NCBI RefSeq assembly: GCF_907177275.1 | Contig: NZ_CAJSLV010000048.1 | Location: 1-64,000, forward strand | DNA: 64,000 nucleotides | DNA from: Actinacidiphila cocklensis | Lineage (GTDB): Bacteria > Actinomycetota > Actinomycetes > Streptomycetales > Streptomycetaceae | Direction of reading: 5' to 3' | Part shown: positions 54,237 through 63,667 of the stretch, in pieces | Layout of the letters: the number at the start of each line of letters is the position of its first letter | How positions within the stretch are numbered: position 1 is the first letter of the stretch | The notes under the pieces: model-generated | Seen by the model: the letters and a program-made list of their open reading frames with translations, nothing else | The model's database searches: none | Told to the model about the DNA's origin: nothing | Position numbers and translations under genes: made by a program

Positions 54237-55532
54237 TCACCGCGTAAGGCGTGCGTGCAACGCCGTCGCGGCCGCGTCCGTGAGGGACGCGATCTGGTCG
54301 ACGACGGCACGCCGCCGAGCCGCGTCGTCCGGAGCGGCAGCGAAGATCGCCGCGAACTGCGGGTCGAGCCCTATGGGCGCTCGGGCCAGCAGCGCGGCTG
54401 CAAGCTCGGCGATGACGACGCGCTGCTCGGCACGCCTGCGCGCCTGCGCGGCCCGCTGCATGACGTAGCAGTCGGCCACGGCCTTCAGGACGGCGCACTC
54501 CAGCCGCTGCTCGCGCGGCACGACGAGCTCGGCCCCGTACCGCGTCAGCCGGGCCGTGCCGTACCGCTCGCGCGTCGCGCCCTCGGCGGCGAGGCAGAAG
54601 CGCCCGATGAGCTGCGAGGCCGCGTCCTTGAGGCGGGCCTGGTCGAGGGCGGTGCCGTCGTAGTGGCCCGGCCACCACGGCTGGGCGAGCAGCCGGTCGA
54701 GGGCGGCGGCCAGTTCCTCGGGCGAGGCGTCGGAGGGCGCGTAACGGGCCGCGGCGCACGCGAAGACCTCCCCCCGCTCGGGACCCGAGGTCAGTGCGCG
54801 GGGGTCGATGTGCCCGGCCTGCAGGCCGTCCTCGACGTCGTGCACGGAGTACGCGACGTCGTCGGACCAGTCCATGACCTGCGCCTCGAAGCACTGCCTG
54901 CCGTCCGGCGCGTCCTGCCGCACCCAGCCGAAGACGGGGAGGTCGTCCTCGTAGACCCCGAATTTGGGGCTCCCGGGCGCACCCGGGTTGCCGCCCCGCG
55001 GCCACGGGTATTTGGTGGCGGCGTCGAGCGCCGCCCGGGTGAGGTTCAGCCCCACGCTCACGTCCGCGGACGCGAACCGCTTGGGTTCGATCCTGGTGAG
55101 CAGCCGCAGGCTCTGCGCGTTGCCCTCGAAGCCCCCGCAGTCCGCGGCGATCTCGGCCAGCACCATCTCGCCGTTGTGCCCGAAGGGCGGGTGCCCCAGG
55201 TCGTGCGCCAGGCACGCGGTCTCGACCAGGTCGGGGTCGCAGCCGAGGGCCGCGCCCAGTTCGCGGCCGACCTGCGCGCACTCCAGCGAGTGCGTGAGCC
55301 GGGTGCGCGGGCTCGTGTCGGGCACGGCGGCGTCGCTGACGCCCGGGTCGACGACCTGCGTCTTTCCCGCGAGACGGCGCAGCGCGGCGGAGTGCAGCAC
55401 CCTGGCCCGGTCGCGCTGGAAGGCGGTACGCCCGGGGCGCTTGTCCGGCTCGGGGACGTAACGGTCCGTGTCGGCCGCCCCGTAGGGGCCGTAGCGCTCG
55501 TAAGTGCCCAGACGCAGGTCATCGCGGTCCAT
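54237..55532 (-). CDS. dgt: Deoxyguanosinetriphosphate triphosphohydrolase-like HD protein
   Basis: A 431-residue dNTP triphosphohydrolase. The HD metal site is [15 protein letters not shown]; upstream [18 protein letters not shown] supplies another His; [11 protein letters not shown] holds a further metal/base residue. It releases triphosphate from dNTPs and helps set dNTP pools, logical beside dnaG. A C-terminal Arg/Ala-rich helix closes the protein. Confidence 0.95.
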   Translation of the reverse strand: MDRDDLRLGTYERYGPYGAADTDRYVPEPDKRPGRTAFQRDRARVLHSAALRRLAGKTQVVDPGVSDAAVPDTSPRTRLTHSLECAQVGRELGAALGCDPDLVETACLAHDLGHPPFGHNGEMVLAEIAADCGGFEGNAQSLRLLTRIEPKRFASADVSVGLNLTRAALDAATKYPWPRGGNPGAPGSPKFGVYEDDLPVFGWVRQDAPDGRQCFEAQVMDWSDDVAYSVHDVEDGLQAGHIDPRALTSGPERGEVFACAAARYAPSDASPEELAAALDRLLAQPWWPGHYDGTALDQARLKDAASQLIGRFCLAAEGATRERYGTARLTRYGAELVVPREQRLECAVLKAVADCYVMQRAAQARRRAEQRVVIAELAAALLARAPIGLDPQFAAIFAAAPDDAARRRAVVDQIASLTDAAATALHARLTR

Positions 55533-55562
55533 GCGCCCGACGGTAGCGGGCGAGCGGCTGTT

Positions 55563-56321
55563 TCAGCTCGCGCGGGCGAGCAGCAGGGGCAGCCGCGCGG
55601 GCGCGCGCAGCGCGCGTACGGCCTCGTCGTAGCGGTGCAGGACGAGCCGGGCCATCGCCTCGTGCGCGCCGAGCGGTGCCGCCGCGATCCAGGGCGCCGC
55701 CGCGGACGTCTGGGTGGCGAACCGCCCGGGCGCGGTGAAGTACGACGCCACCGCAATGTGCCGCGGATCGATGCCGCGGGCGGCGAGCGCGTCGACCGCG
55801 TCGCCGACGGTGGGTGCGGCGGCGGAGGCGTACGCGGGCAGCACGGGCACCCCGAGGCGGGCGGCGAGCATCTCCGCCATGCGCCCGGTGTCGGCGGCTG
55901 AGTCCGGGTCCCGCGACCCGGCGGCGGCCAGGACGACGGCACGCCCCGCCGCTGCACCCGGGCCGGGCGGCCAGCCCGCCGCGAGCAGCCGGTCGTGCAG
56001 GACCGCCGCGAGCAGCGGGTGCGGGCCGAGCGGGGCGGCGACCGTGCCGCGCAGCCAGTGCGCCGCGGACAGGGCCGTGGGCAGGTCGTGCTTGACGTGG
56101 TGGCCGCGGCCCAGCAGCAGCGGCACCAGCACGGCTTCGCCGCGCAGCGCGGCAAGGGTGTCGGGGAGCAGCGGCTCGTTCAGCTCGACATGGCCGAGCC
56201 TTACGTCAAGGCCGGGCCTCGCCGCCCTCACCCGTTCGAGCAGCGCGCGCACGGCCGGCAGCGCGCGGGGGTCACGGCTGCCGTGGGCGACGGCCACCAG
56301 GGCGGGGCGGATGAATGTCAT
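55563..56321 (-). CDS. CbiX/SirB-type sirohydrochlorin chelatase
   Basis: A 252-residue double-domain CbiX protein: VAVAHGSRDPRALPAV supplies the N-terminal His, VPLLLGRGHHVKHDLPTA the second His motif, and LAAAGSRDPDS plus IAVASYFTAPGRFATQ the second repeat. It inserts Fe2+ into sirohydrochlorin to make sirohaem, or Co2+ for cobalamin. With nirB/nirD 4-8 kb away, sirohaem supply is likely. I chose the ATG at 56321. Confidence 0.88.
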   Translation of the reverse strand: MTFIRPALVAVAHGSRDPRALPAVRALLERVRAARPGLDVRLGHVELNEPLLPDTLAALRGEAVLVPLLLGRGHHVKHDLPTALSAAHWLRGTVAAPLGPHPLLAAVLHDRLLAAGWPPGPGAAAGRAVVLAAAGSRDPDSAADTGRMAEMLAARLGVPVLPAYASAAAPTVGDAVDALAARGIDPRHIAVASYFTAPGRFATQTSAAAPWIAAAPLGAHEAMARLVLHRYDEAVRALRAPARLPLLLARAS

Positions 56322-56387
56322 ACGTCCATGGTGCGCGAAAGGCGTTGCGTCGCCGTTGCGCAAGGGTCACGGATCTTTGCCCGGGCA

Positions 56388-56834
56388 TCACAGGCCGGTG
56401 CCGCCGCCGGTGAGCTTGTCGCGGTTGCGCCAGTCGCCGCCGGGGATGCGGTCGGCGCTCGGCAGCAGGTCCCTGGTGGTGACGGGGCCTGCCAGGTACA
56501 CCCACGCCTCGGTCTGCCCGCGCTCGCCGCGCACCGCCCGGCTCACCCGCTCGTAGCGGTTCGCGGGGTCGCCCGGCGTGTAGTCCTCCAGGCGGTCCAG
56601 GTCGGCGAGAACGGCGTCGTACATTGCCTCGGCTATGTCCACTACCTCGCCGTGCACCACTCCCGCACCCGCCGGGTCCGCCACGGCGAAGGGATACCCC
56701 GGGCCGCGGAAGATCAGCGCGCCCGGCAGCACCGCCGGGGTCCACGAGCGGGTACGCCCGGCCAGCAGCCGGTGGTTGCGCTCACCGGGCAGCAGCGTGC
56801 CGTAGACGAAGAACGGCAGACGGCGGTCGGTCAC
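56388..56834 (-). CDS. Gamma-glutamylcyclotransferase-like protein
   Basis: A 148-residue GGCT-fold protein: FFVYGTLLPGERNH at the N-terminus is the substrate-binding YGTL motif, and DRLEDYTPGD contains the catalytic Glu. It may release 5-oxoproline from gamma-glutamyl compounds. The GTG at 56834 follows GGAGG. Confidence 0.9.
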   Translation of the reverse strand: MTDRRLPFFVYGTLLPGERNHRLLAGRTRSWTPAVLPGALIFRGPGYPFAVADPAGAGVVHGEVVDIAEAMYDAVLADLDRLEDYTPGDPANRYERVSRAVRGERGQTEAWVYLAGPVTTRDLLPSADRIPGGDWRNRDKLTGGGTGL

Positions 56835-56944
56835 GGGGGCCTCCGGGCTCTGCGATGCGGGCCGCGTTCCTCAGAGGATGCCGCACGAGGCCGCAACCGG
56901 GGGTGCTCCTGCCGCGTCGGACACCGTGACGAGGGGGGTACGGC

Positions 56945-57613
56945 ATGCGTGGACTGCGGCTGCCACGGACCCGCACGGGGTGGCGGCGCACCGTGCAGGT
57001 GATCGCGGCGCTCTGCACGGTCGGGCTGCTGCCGGCGGTGTGGGTCCAGCTCGCGGGCGGCGGGCGGGTGCGCGACCTGGCCGACGTACCGGCCGAGCCC
57101 GTCGGCGTCGTCTTCGGCGCGGGCCTCAACGGCGGCCACCCGTCGCCGTACCTCGCGCACCGGCTCGACGCGGCGGCCGAGCTGTACCGGGCCGGGAAGG
57201 TGCGGGTGCTGCTCGTCACCGGGGACAACAGCCGCACGGCGTACGACGAGCCCGGCGCGATGCGGACGTATCTCGTCGCCCACGGGGTGCCGTCCGACCG
57301 GGTGGTCGTCGACGACGCGGGGTTCGACACGTGGGACTCGTGCAGTCGCGCGAAGCGCGTTTTCGGGGTGCGGCGGGCGGTTCTGGTCAGCCAGGGCTTT
57401 CACATCCGGCGGGCCGTGGCCCTCTGCGAGGCGGCGGGCCTCGACGTTTACGGCGTCGGCGTCGACGAGCCGCACGACGTGACGTGGTTCGCGGGCGGCG
57501 CCCGCGAGATCCTTGCCGCCGGGAAGGCGGCGGTGGACGCCGCCGTCCACCCGTCGCCCCGCTTCCTGGGACCCCCGGACCCCCACATACCCGCTGCCCT
57601 GGCACAGCCCTGA
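56945..57613 (+). CDS. SanA/DUF218 family membrane-anchored protein
   Basis: A 222-residue protein with one N-terminal helix (VIAALCTVGLLPAVWVQLAG) and a DUF218 domain: VGVVFGAGLNGGHPSPYL, LLVTGDNS, DDAGFDTWDSCSRA, and VSQGFHIRRAV. Relatives affect envelope permeability to vancomycin and other large compounds. The domain probably lies outside the membrane. Confidence 0.9.
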   Translation: MRGLRLPRTRTGWRRTVQVIAALCTVGLLPAVWVQLAGGGRVRDLADVPAEPVGVVFGAGLNGGHPSPYLAHRLDAAAELYRAGKVRVLLVTGDNSRTAYDEPGAMRTYLVAHGVPSDRVVVDDAGFDTWDSCSRAKRVFGVRRAVLVSQGFHIRRAVALCEAAGLDVYGVGVDEPHDVTWFAGGAREILAAGKAAVDAAVHPSPRFLGPPDPHIPAALAQP

Positions 57614-57651
57614 GCCCCCTCCCCGGGTACGCATACCCCGGGACCCCCGGG

Positions 57652-57765
57652 GGGGTGAGTGCCCCTTGCGGGTAAGCGGTCGTCTTTCCCGCCACGGCGG
57701 CTGAGCGCGCAGTTCCCCGCGCCCCAGGTGAGTGCCCCCTGCGGCGCATCCCTTACCTGCGGCCG
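57652..57765. repeat. Dispersed C-rich intergenic element, direct orientation
   Basis: GTGCCCCTTGCGGGTAAGCG followed by TTTCCCGCC and GAGCGCGCAGTTCCCCGCGC matches type-B array units, with a second partial start GTGAGTGCCCCCTGCGG. It fills the gap between the DUF218 and GntR genes. Confidence 0.8.
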
Positions 57766-57816
57766 CATCGTGGCTTGCCAGGCACGCGCGCAGCGCAAGG
57801 GCACTCCCGCGGGGGC

Positions 57817-57845
57817 TGCATGCAATGCATACCGTGCACGCGGTA
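57817..57845. promoter_or_regulatory. Inverted repeats in front of the GntR gene
   Basis: TGCATGCAATGCA (57817-57829) is itself nearly palindromic, and TACCG-tgcacg-CGGTA follows at 57830-57845, 10 bp before the ATG. This is a plausible autoregulatory operator and core promoter. Confidence 0.5.
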
Positions 57846-57855
57846 CGCTGGTGGC

Positions 57856-58479
57856 ATGCAGCAGACAGACGCAGCGCACGCGCGATTGCGGGAGCTGATC
57901 GTGGGGGGCGCGTACGCGCCCGGGGAGCGGCTGACCGAGACGGAGGTCGCCGGCGTGCTGGCGATGAGCCGGACGCCGGTCAGGGAGGCACTGCGGGGGC
58001 TGGAGGCCGACGGCCTGGTCAGGAGCGCGGACGGCCGCGGCGTCGTGGTGACGGCGCTGGACGCGGCGGCGCTCCGGGACACCTACCGGGTGCGGGCGGC
58101 GCTGGAGGCGCTGACCGCGGAGCTGGCCGCGGAACGCCAGGCCGCAGGCCGGATCGCCCCGGCGGAGCTGACAGCGCTGGAGGCGGACACGGCCCTGACG
58201 GAGGAGGCCACCGCGGCGGGCCGTTTCGCGGAGGCGGTGACGTACAACCGCCGCTTCCACAGCCGCATCGCGGCCCTGTCCGCGAACGCCCCCGCGCAGG
58301 CCGTCCTGGAGCGCCTGTGGGACCAGATCGTGGTCTCCACGCGCGCCTCGCTCGACCCGCCGCACCGACCGGCGCTGGTGAACGGCCAGCACCGCGATCT
58401 GCTGGCCGCGATCACCGAGGGCCGGGCAGCGGACGCAGCCGGTATCGCCCGCCGGCACGTACTCGACACCTGCGGCTGA
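57856..58479 (+). CDS. GntR-family regulator, FadR/FCD subgroup
   Basis: A 207-residue regulator with an N-terminal winged helix (LTETEVAGVLAMSRTPVREA then LRGLEADGLV) and a helical FCD ligand domain (RVRAALEALTAELAAER, YNRRFHSRIAALSAN, GQHRDLLAAI with metal-binding Asp/His candidates). It is followed by an osmC-type gene after 14 bp and likely controls it. Confidence 0.92.
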   Translation: MQQTDAAHARLRELIVGGAYAPGERLTETEVAGVLAMSRTPVREALRGLEADGLVRSADGRGVVVTALDAAALRDTYRVRAALEALTAELAAERQAAGRIAPAELTALEADTALTEEATAAGRFAEAVTYNRRFHSRIAALSANAPAQAVLERLWDQIVVSTRASLDPPHRPALVNGQHRDLLAAITEGRAADAAGIARRHVLDTCG

Positions 58480-58493
58480 AAGGACCCGCCCTG

Positions 58494-58982
58494 ATGGCGT
58501 CAGCGAACACCCACACCTACCGCACCGACCTGGTGTGGACCGGCAACCTCGGCTCGGGCACGAGTAATTACCGCGCCTACGAGCGCGCCCACGAGGTGTC
58601 AGCCCCCGGCGTGCCGGTCCTGCTCGGGTCGTCCGACCCGGCCTTCCGCGGGGACGCGAGCCGCTGGAATCCCGAACTGCTGCTGCTCGCCGCCCTGTCG
58701 CAGTGCCACATGATGGCGTATCTGCACCTGTGCGCGGTCAACGGCGTGACGGTGACCGGCTACACCGACCAGGCCGCCGGCACGATGGTCCAGACCCCGG
58801 ACGGCGGCGGGCACTTCACCGAGGCGGTGCTGCACCCGGCGGTGGAGGTCGCCGACGCGGCCATGGCGGAGAAGGCCGCCGCCCTGCACGCCGACGCCCA
58901 CCGGCTGTGCTTCATCGCGAACTCCGTCAACTTCCCCGTCCGCCACAGCCCGGCGGTGACGGTCACGGCGTCCGCGCCCTGA
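58494..58982 (+). CDS. OsmC-family thiol peroxidase
   Basis: A 162-residue OsmC-like protein with the two reactive Cys: one in LSQCHMMAYLHLCA and one in HRLCFIANSVNFPV. The family reduces organic hydroperoxides. AAAGGACC precedes the ATG. Its 3' end overlaps the convergent AraC-type gene by 20 bp. Confidence 0.9.
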   Translation: MASANTHTYRTDLVWTGNLGSGTSNYRAYERAHEVSAPGVPVLLGSSDPAFRGDASRWNPELLLLAALSQCHMMAYLHLCAVNGVTVTGYTDQAAGTMVQTPDGGGHFTEAVLHPAVEVADAAMAEKAAALHADAHRLCFIANSVNFPVRHSPAVTVTASAP

Positions 58983-59871
58983 GCCTGCGCAGCATCCTCG
59001 CGTCCTGGAAGCCCACCGCCCGCGCCGCGGACTCCACCGTCGTGCCGTGGGCGATGAGGTGTTCCGCACGTTCGATGCGCAACTCGTGCTGGTAGCGCAG
59101 CGGTGTCAGGCCGGTGGCCGCGGAGAAGCGGCGGGTGAGGGTGCGTTCGCTCAGGCCGGTGGCGGTGGCCAGGTCGGCGAGGGCGAGGCGGTCGCCGTAG
59201 CGGGCGTCGATGAGGTCCTGGGCGCGGTGGACCGCGTCGCTGACGTGGGAGCGGTGCCTGAGCATCGCGCTGGTCTGCTGCTCGTCGCCGTTGCGGCGGG
59301 CGTAGACGACCATCTCGCGGGCGATGCGCGCCGCGGCGCCGGGGCCGTGCTGCACGGCGACCAGGTGCAGGGCCAGGTCGATGCCGCTGGCGATGCCGGC
59401 GGAGGTGACGACCCGGCCGTCGACGACGTAGAGGACGTCGCGTACGACGGTGGCCCGCGGGTAGCGGCGGGCCAGTTCGTCCTGGACGTCGTGGTGGGTG
59501 GTGCAGCGGCGGCCGTCGAGCAGGCCGGCGCGGCCCAGCGCGTCGGCCCCCGCGCAGACGCTCGCGACGGTGCCGCCCGCCGCGTGGTGGTCGCGCAGCC
59601 AGTCGAGGGTGGCGGGGGCCAGCCGCCCGTTGTCGCGCAGGCTGTGCGAGCGCCAGCCGGGCACGAGGATCAGGTCGCCCGCGCCGAGCGCGGGCAGCAC
59701 CGGGTCGGCGCGCAGCGCGATGCCCTGCGCGGTGGGTACGTCCGCCTGCTCGGCCGCGTAGTGCAAGGTGTGTCCGAGGCCCTGGTCGGCGGCGGTGGAG
59801 AACACCTGGGCGGGTCCCGCGAGGTCGAGCAGATGCAGCCGCGGGACGAGCAGGAAGACCACCCGGCTCAC
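58963..59871 (-). CDS. GlxA-type AraC regulator with DJ-1/PfpI domain
   Basis: A 302-residue protein. The N-terminal DJ-1/PfpI-like half (VVFLLVPRLHLLDLAGPAQV, ASVCAGADALGRAGLL with the family Cys) is a ligand-sensing domain. The C-terminal AraC half has LADLATATGLSERTLTRRFS and VESAARAVGFQDARMLRR. It starts at GTG 59871, which overlaps the stop of the hydrolase gene (GTGA), so the two are coupled. Confidence 0.92.
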   Translation of the reverse strand: MSRVVFLLVPRLHLLDLAGPAQVFSTAADQGLGHTLHYAAEQADVPTAQGIALRADPVLPALGAGDLILVPGWRSHSLRDNGRLAPATLDWLRDHHAAGGTVASVCAGADALGRAGLLDGRRCTTHHDVQDELARRYPRATVVRDVLYVVDGRVVTSAGIASGIDLALHLVAVQHGPGAAARIAREMVVYARRNGDEQQTSAMLRHRSHVSDAVHRAQDLIDARYGDRLALADLATATGLSERTLTRRFSAATGLTPLRYQHELRIERAEHLIAHGTTVESAARAVGFQDARMLRRLRARTP

Positions 59872-60473
59872 GATCCGGTCAGCTCCTTGACGGTGGTGAC
59901 GGTGGCGAAGCGACCCGCCAGCGCGTATTCGGTACGGGCGATGATCTCGGCGGGCAGCAGCGTACGCGGGTCGGCGAGCACCTCGGCGATCGGGCGCCCT
60001 GCGGGCGCGTCGCGGTGCGCGATGGGCTCGGTGGCGGTGGCGTCGACGACGAAGGTGACGTCGTAGCCGAGGTCGCTCGCCAGCCGGGTGGTGGTCTCGA
60101 CGCACTGCTCGGTGCGGATGCCGCAGGTGGTCAGGGCGCGGATGCCCCGCTCGGTCAGGATCTGCTGCAGGTTGGTCGTGGTGAAGGCGTTGTGCGACGT
60201 CTTGGTGAGCACCGGCTCGCCGGGCGCGGGGGCCAGCCCCTCGATCGGCCGGACGTGGCCGAGCGCGGGGTCGAAGACGGTGCCGCTGCCGGGCTCGGAG
60301 TGCAGCACCCACACCACCAGGTGGCCGTGCAGCCGGGAGTGTTCGACCAGCAGGGCGACCTTGTCGGCCACGTCGGGGTCGGAGGCGGCCTGCCAGCTGT
60401 CCCGCTGCCTGAAGGACTCCTGGACGTCGACGACGATGAGCGCGGTGTTCGCGGTGTTACCGATGGCTGTCAT
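59868..60473 (-). CDS. Isochorismatase-like cysteine hydrolase
   Basis: A 201-residue hydrolase with a complete triad: Asp in IVVDVQESF, Lys in LTKTSHNAFTTT and Cys in GIRTEQCVETTTR. It may hydrolyse a nicotinamide-like, isochorismate or N-carbamoyl substrate. The ATG at 60473 is preferred over the longer frame to 60554. It is cotranscribed with the GlxA-type regulator, which may sense its substrate or product. Confidence 0.9.
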   Translation of the reverse strand: MTAIGNTANTALIVVDVQESFRQRDSWQAASDPDVADKVALLVEHSRLHGHLVVWVLHSEPGSGTVFDPALGHVRPIEGLAPAPGEPVLTKTSHNAFTTTNLQQILTERGIRALTTCGIRTEQCVETTTRLASDLGYDVTFVVDATATEPIAHRDAPAGRPIAEVLADPRTLLPAEIIARTEYALAGRFATVTTVKELTGS

Positions 60474-60682
60474 AGCCGGAATCCTGCGCGACGCGGCGGT
60501 GCCGCCGCCAGACACGATCGCGACCCGGTGCGGAACGATCCGGTCACCGCCCACAGGACCGGCTCACAGTCCGGCGCGGGGGCGGATGAGCGCACCGTTC
60601 CTTTCGGTTAATGGCGGGGATGCGGGTGGGAAACAGCCGCGGCCCAGGCTCGGGGCATGGCCGACGACGGAGGTTTCTGAGC

Positions 60683-63277
60683 ATGGCTGTCACCACGGCT
60701 ACGAGCCGCAACACCAGGGACAACACGATCGTGCTGGTCGGTCACGGGATGGTCGGCCAGCGCTTCCTCGAAGCCCTCGCCGACCGCGGGGTGACCGAGC
60801 GGGCGCGGGTCGTCGTGCTGTGCGAGGAGCCGCGCCCGGCGTACGACCGGGTGCACCTGACGTCGTACTTCTCCGAAGGAGCCAGCCCCGAGGACCTGTC
60901 GATGGTCGAGGACGGCTTCATGGCGCGGCACGGCATCGAGCTGCACGTGGGCGACCCGGCGGTCGCAGTGGACCGCGAGTCCTGTACGGTGACGGCCCGT
61001 TCGGGCCTGACGGTGGGCTACGACACGCTGGTGCTGGCCACCGGCTCGTACCCGTTCGTCCCGCCGGTGCCGGGCAAGGACGCCGACGGCTGCTTCGTCT
61101 ACCGCACCATCGAGGACCTGCTGGCGATCGAGGCGTACGCGCAGGGCGTCAGCAGCGGTGCGGTGGTCGGCGGCGGGCTGCTGGGACTTGAGGCGGCGGG
61201 CGCGCTCAGGGGCCTCGGACTCGACACGCACGTCGTGGAGTTCGCGCCGCGCCTGATGCCGGTGCAGGTCGACGAGGGCGGCGGCCAGGCGCTGCGGCGC
61301 AGCGTCGAGGGGCTCGGGGTGACCGTGCACACCGGCGTCGGCACGCAGGAGATCGCCGTCGGCGACGACGGCCGGGTCAGCGGGATGGCCCTGTCCGACG
61401 GCTCGGTGCTGCCCACCGGCATGGTGGTCTTCTCCGCCGGCGTCCGCCCGCGGGACGACCTGGCGCGGGACTGCGGGCTGCCGGTCGGCGAGCGCGGCGG
61501 CATCGTCGTGGACGAGCAGTGCCGTACGCAGGACCCGGCGGTCTTCGCGATCGGCGAGTGCGCGCTCGCCTCCGACGGCCGGGTCTACGGCCTGGTGGCG
61601 CCCGGCAACGAGATGGCCGAGACGGCGGCGCGGACCATCGCGGGCGACGCGGGTTCCTTCACCGGCGCCGACCTGTCGACCAAGCTCAAGCTGCTGGGCG
61701 TGGACGTGGCGAGCTTCGGCGACGCGCACGGCACCACCGACGGCTGCCTCGACGTCCGCTACTCCGACGCCCGTTCCGGGATCTACCGCAAGCTGGTGGT
61801 CGGCTCCGACGGGACGCTGCTGGGCGGCATCCTGGTCGGCGACGTCGAATCGTACGGTGTGCTGCGGCCGTTGACGGGTTCGGTGCCGCCGGTCGCGCCG
61901 GAGCACCTGGTGCTGCCGGCCGGCGCGGGCGCCCCGGTCACCCTCGGCCCGACCGCGCTGCCCGACGAGGCGGTGATCTGCAGCTGCAACAACGTGACCA
62001 AGGGCGCGATCCGCGGCGCCGTCACCGACCATGACTGCACCAGCGTGCCGGACGTGAAGAAGTGCACCAAGGCCGGTTCCAGTTGCGGCAGTTGCGTGAA
62101 GGTGCTGGGCCAGCTGGTGACCGCGGAGCTGGAGGCAGGCGGCGTCGAGGTGGACAAGGGCCTGTGCCCGCACTTCGCGCAGACCCGCGCCGAGCTGTAC
62201 GAGATCGTGCTCGCGCTGCGGATCTCCTCCTACCGCGAACTGCTGGACGCCCACGGCCGGGAGGGCGCGCGCGGCACCGACGGCTGCGAGGTCTGCAAGC
62301 CGGCCGTCGCCTCGATCCTGGCCTCGCTGGCCGCCACTGTCGGCGCGAGCGTGCACGTCCTGGACGGCGAGCAGGCCGCGCTGCAGGACACCAACGACCA
62401 CTTCCTGGCCAACATGCAGAAGAACGGCTCGTACTCGATCGTGCCGCGCATCCCCGGCGGTGAGATCACCCCCGAGCGGCTGATCGTGATCGGCGAGGTG
62501 GCGCGCGACTTCGGCCTCTACACGAAGATCACCGGCGGCCAGCGCATCGACCTGTTCGGCGCCCGGGTGGAGCAGCTGCCGCTGATCTGGACACGGCTGG
62601 TGGACGCCGGCTTCGAGTCGGGCCACGCGTACGGCAAGGCGCTGCGGACGGTGAAGTCCTGTGTGGGGCAGACCTGGTGCCGCTACGGCGTGCAGGACAG
62701 CGTCAGGATGGCGATCGACCTGGAGCTGCGCTACCGGGGCCTGCGCTCGCCGCACAAGCTCAAGTCGGCTGTCTCCGGCTGCGCCCGCGAGTGCGCGGAG
62801 GCGCAGAGCAAGGACTTCGGGGTGATCGCCACCGCCAACGGCTGGAACCTGTACGTCGGCGGCAACGGCGGCGCCACTCCGCGGCACGCCGACCTGCTGG
62901 CGCAGGACCTCTCGGACGCCGAACTGGTGCGGCTCATCGACCGCTTCCTGATGTTCTACATCCGTACCGCCGAGCCGCTGGAGCGCACCAGCGTGTGGCT
63001 GCAGCGCATCGCGGGCGGCCTGGACCACGTGCGCGACGTCGTCGTCCACGACTCGCTGGGCATCTGCGACGAGCTGGAGGCCCTGATGGCCGCGCACGTC
63101 GCCGGCTACCGCGACGAGTGGGCGGACACCATCAACGACCCGGAGCGGCTGAGCCGTTTCGTGTCCTTCGTCAACGCGCCCGACACCCCCGACCCGACCG
63201 TCCGCTTCGTTCCGGAGCGCGGCCAGATCAAGCCCGAGCCGATCCTGCTGGCCCTGACAGAAACGGTGACCGCATGA
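60683..63277 (+). CDS. nirB: Assimilatory nitrite reductase large subunit NirB
   Basis: An 864-residue NADH-dependent nitrite reductase that turns nitrite into ammonium in the cytosol. Order: FAD/NAD domain (IVLVGHGMVGQRFLEAL, GAVVGGGLLGLEAAGAL), a Bfd-like [2Fe-2S] region (VICSCNNVTKGAI, CTKAGSSCGSCVKV), and the sirohaem/[4Fe-4S] core (SCVGQTWCRYGVQDSV, SGCARECAEAQSKD). The ATG at 60683 follows GGAGG; the open frame extends to 60611. nirD overlaps its end. Confidence 0.97.
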   Translation: MAVTTATSRNTRDNTIVLVGHGMVGQRFLEALADRGVTERARVVVLCEEPRPAYDRVHLTSYFSEGASPEDLSMVEDGFMARHGIELHVGDPAVAVDRESCTVTARSGLTVGYDTLVLATGSYPFVPPVPGKDADGCFVYRTIEDLLAIEAYAQGVSSGAVVGGGLLGLEAAGALRGLGLDTHVVEFAPRLMPVQVDEGGGQALRRSVEGLGVTVHTGVGTQEIAVGDDGRVSGMALSDGSVLPTGMVVFSAGVRPRDDLARDCGLPVGERGGIVVDEQCRTQDPAVFAIGECALASDGRVYGLVAPGNEMAETAARTIAGDAGSFTGADLSTKLKLLGVDVASFGDAHGTTDGCLDVRYSDARSGIYRKLVVGSDGTLLGGILVGDVESYGVLRPLTGSVPPVAPEHLVLPAGAGAPVTLGPTALPDEAVICSCNNVTKGAIRGAVTDHDCTSVPDVKKCTKAGSSCGSCVKVLGQLVTAELEAGGVEVDKGLCPHFAQTRAELYEIVLALRISSYRELLDAHGREGARGTDGCEVCKPAVASILASLAATVGASVHVLDGEQAALQDTNDHFLANMQKNGSYSIVPRIPGGEITPERLIVIGEVARDFGLYTKITGGQRIDLFGARVEQLPLIWTRLVDAGFESGHAYGKALRTVKSCVGQTWCRYGVQDSVRMAIDLELRYRGLRSPHKLKSAVSGCARECAEAQSKDFGVIATANGWNLYVGGNGGATPRHADLLAQDLSDAELVRLIDRFLMFYIRTAEPLERTSVWLQRIAGGLDHVRDVVVHDSLGICDELEALMAAHVAGYRDEWADTINDPERLSRFVSFVNAPDTPDPTVRFVPERGQIKPEPILLALTETVTA

Positions 63278-63654
63278 CCGCCACGACCGACCTCTCCTCC
63301 CCCGCCACCGCCCTGCGCGGCACGGTCGAACTGCGCACCGCGGACGGCTGGCTGGCGGTCTGCTCCGCCGAGGAGCTGCTGCCGGGCCGCGGGGTGGCCG
63401 CGCTGCTGCCCGACGGGCGGCAGGCCGCGCTCTTCCTCGACCGTTCGGGGCGGCTCTACGCGATCGGCAACGTGGACCCCTTCACCGGCGCGGGCGTGCT
63501 CAGCCACGGCCTGCTCGGCACGGTCCAGGACCGTACCTACGTCGCCTCGCCGCTGCTCAAGCAGCGCTTCGACCTCGCGGACGGGCGCTGCCTCGACGAC
63601 GACACGGTGGCGGTGGCCAGCTACCCGGTGCGGGTGGAGCCCGCGCGGGCCTGA
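63274..63654 (+). CDS. nirD: Nitrite reductase small subunit NirD
   Basis: A 126-residue Rieske-fold subunit of the NADH nitrite reductase (RGTVELRTADGWLAVCSAEE, LFLDRSGRLYAIGNVDPFT). The Cys/His cluster ligands of true Rieske proteins are absent, as is normal for NirD. The ATG overlaps the nirB stop (ATGA). Confidence 0.95.
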   Translation: MTATTDLSSPATALRGTVELRTADGWLAVCSAEELLPGRGVAALLPDGRQAALFLDRSGRLYAIGNVDPFTGAGVLSHGLLGTVQDRTYVASPLLKQRFDLADGRCLDDDTVAVASYPVRVEPARA

Positions 63655-63667
63655 CCGCTCCCCGGGG

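Noticed and set aside
60520-60620. Possible GlnR box before nirB
   Set aside because: On the minus strand TTAAC-n6-GAACG resembles a GlnR half pattern, but the b-site matches only 3 of 5 bases and no second a/b pair follows. Nitrogen control is likely from knowledge of nirB, but the site is not convincing here.
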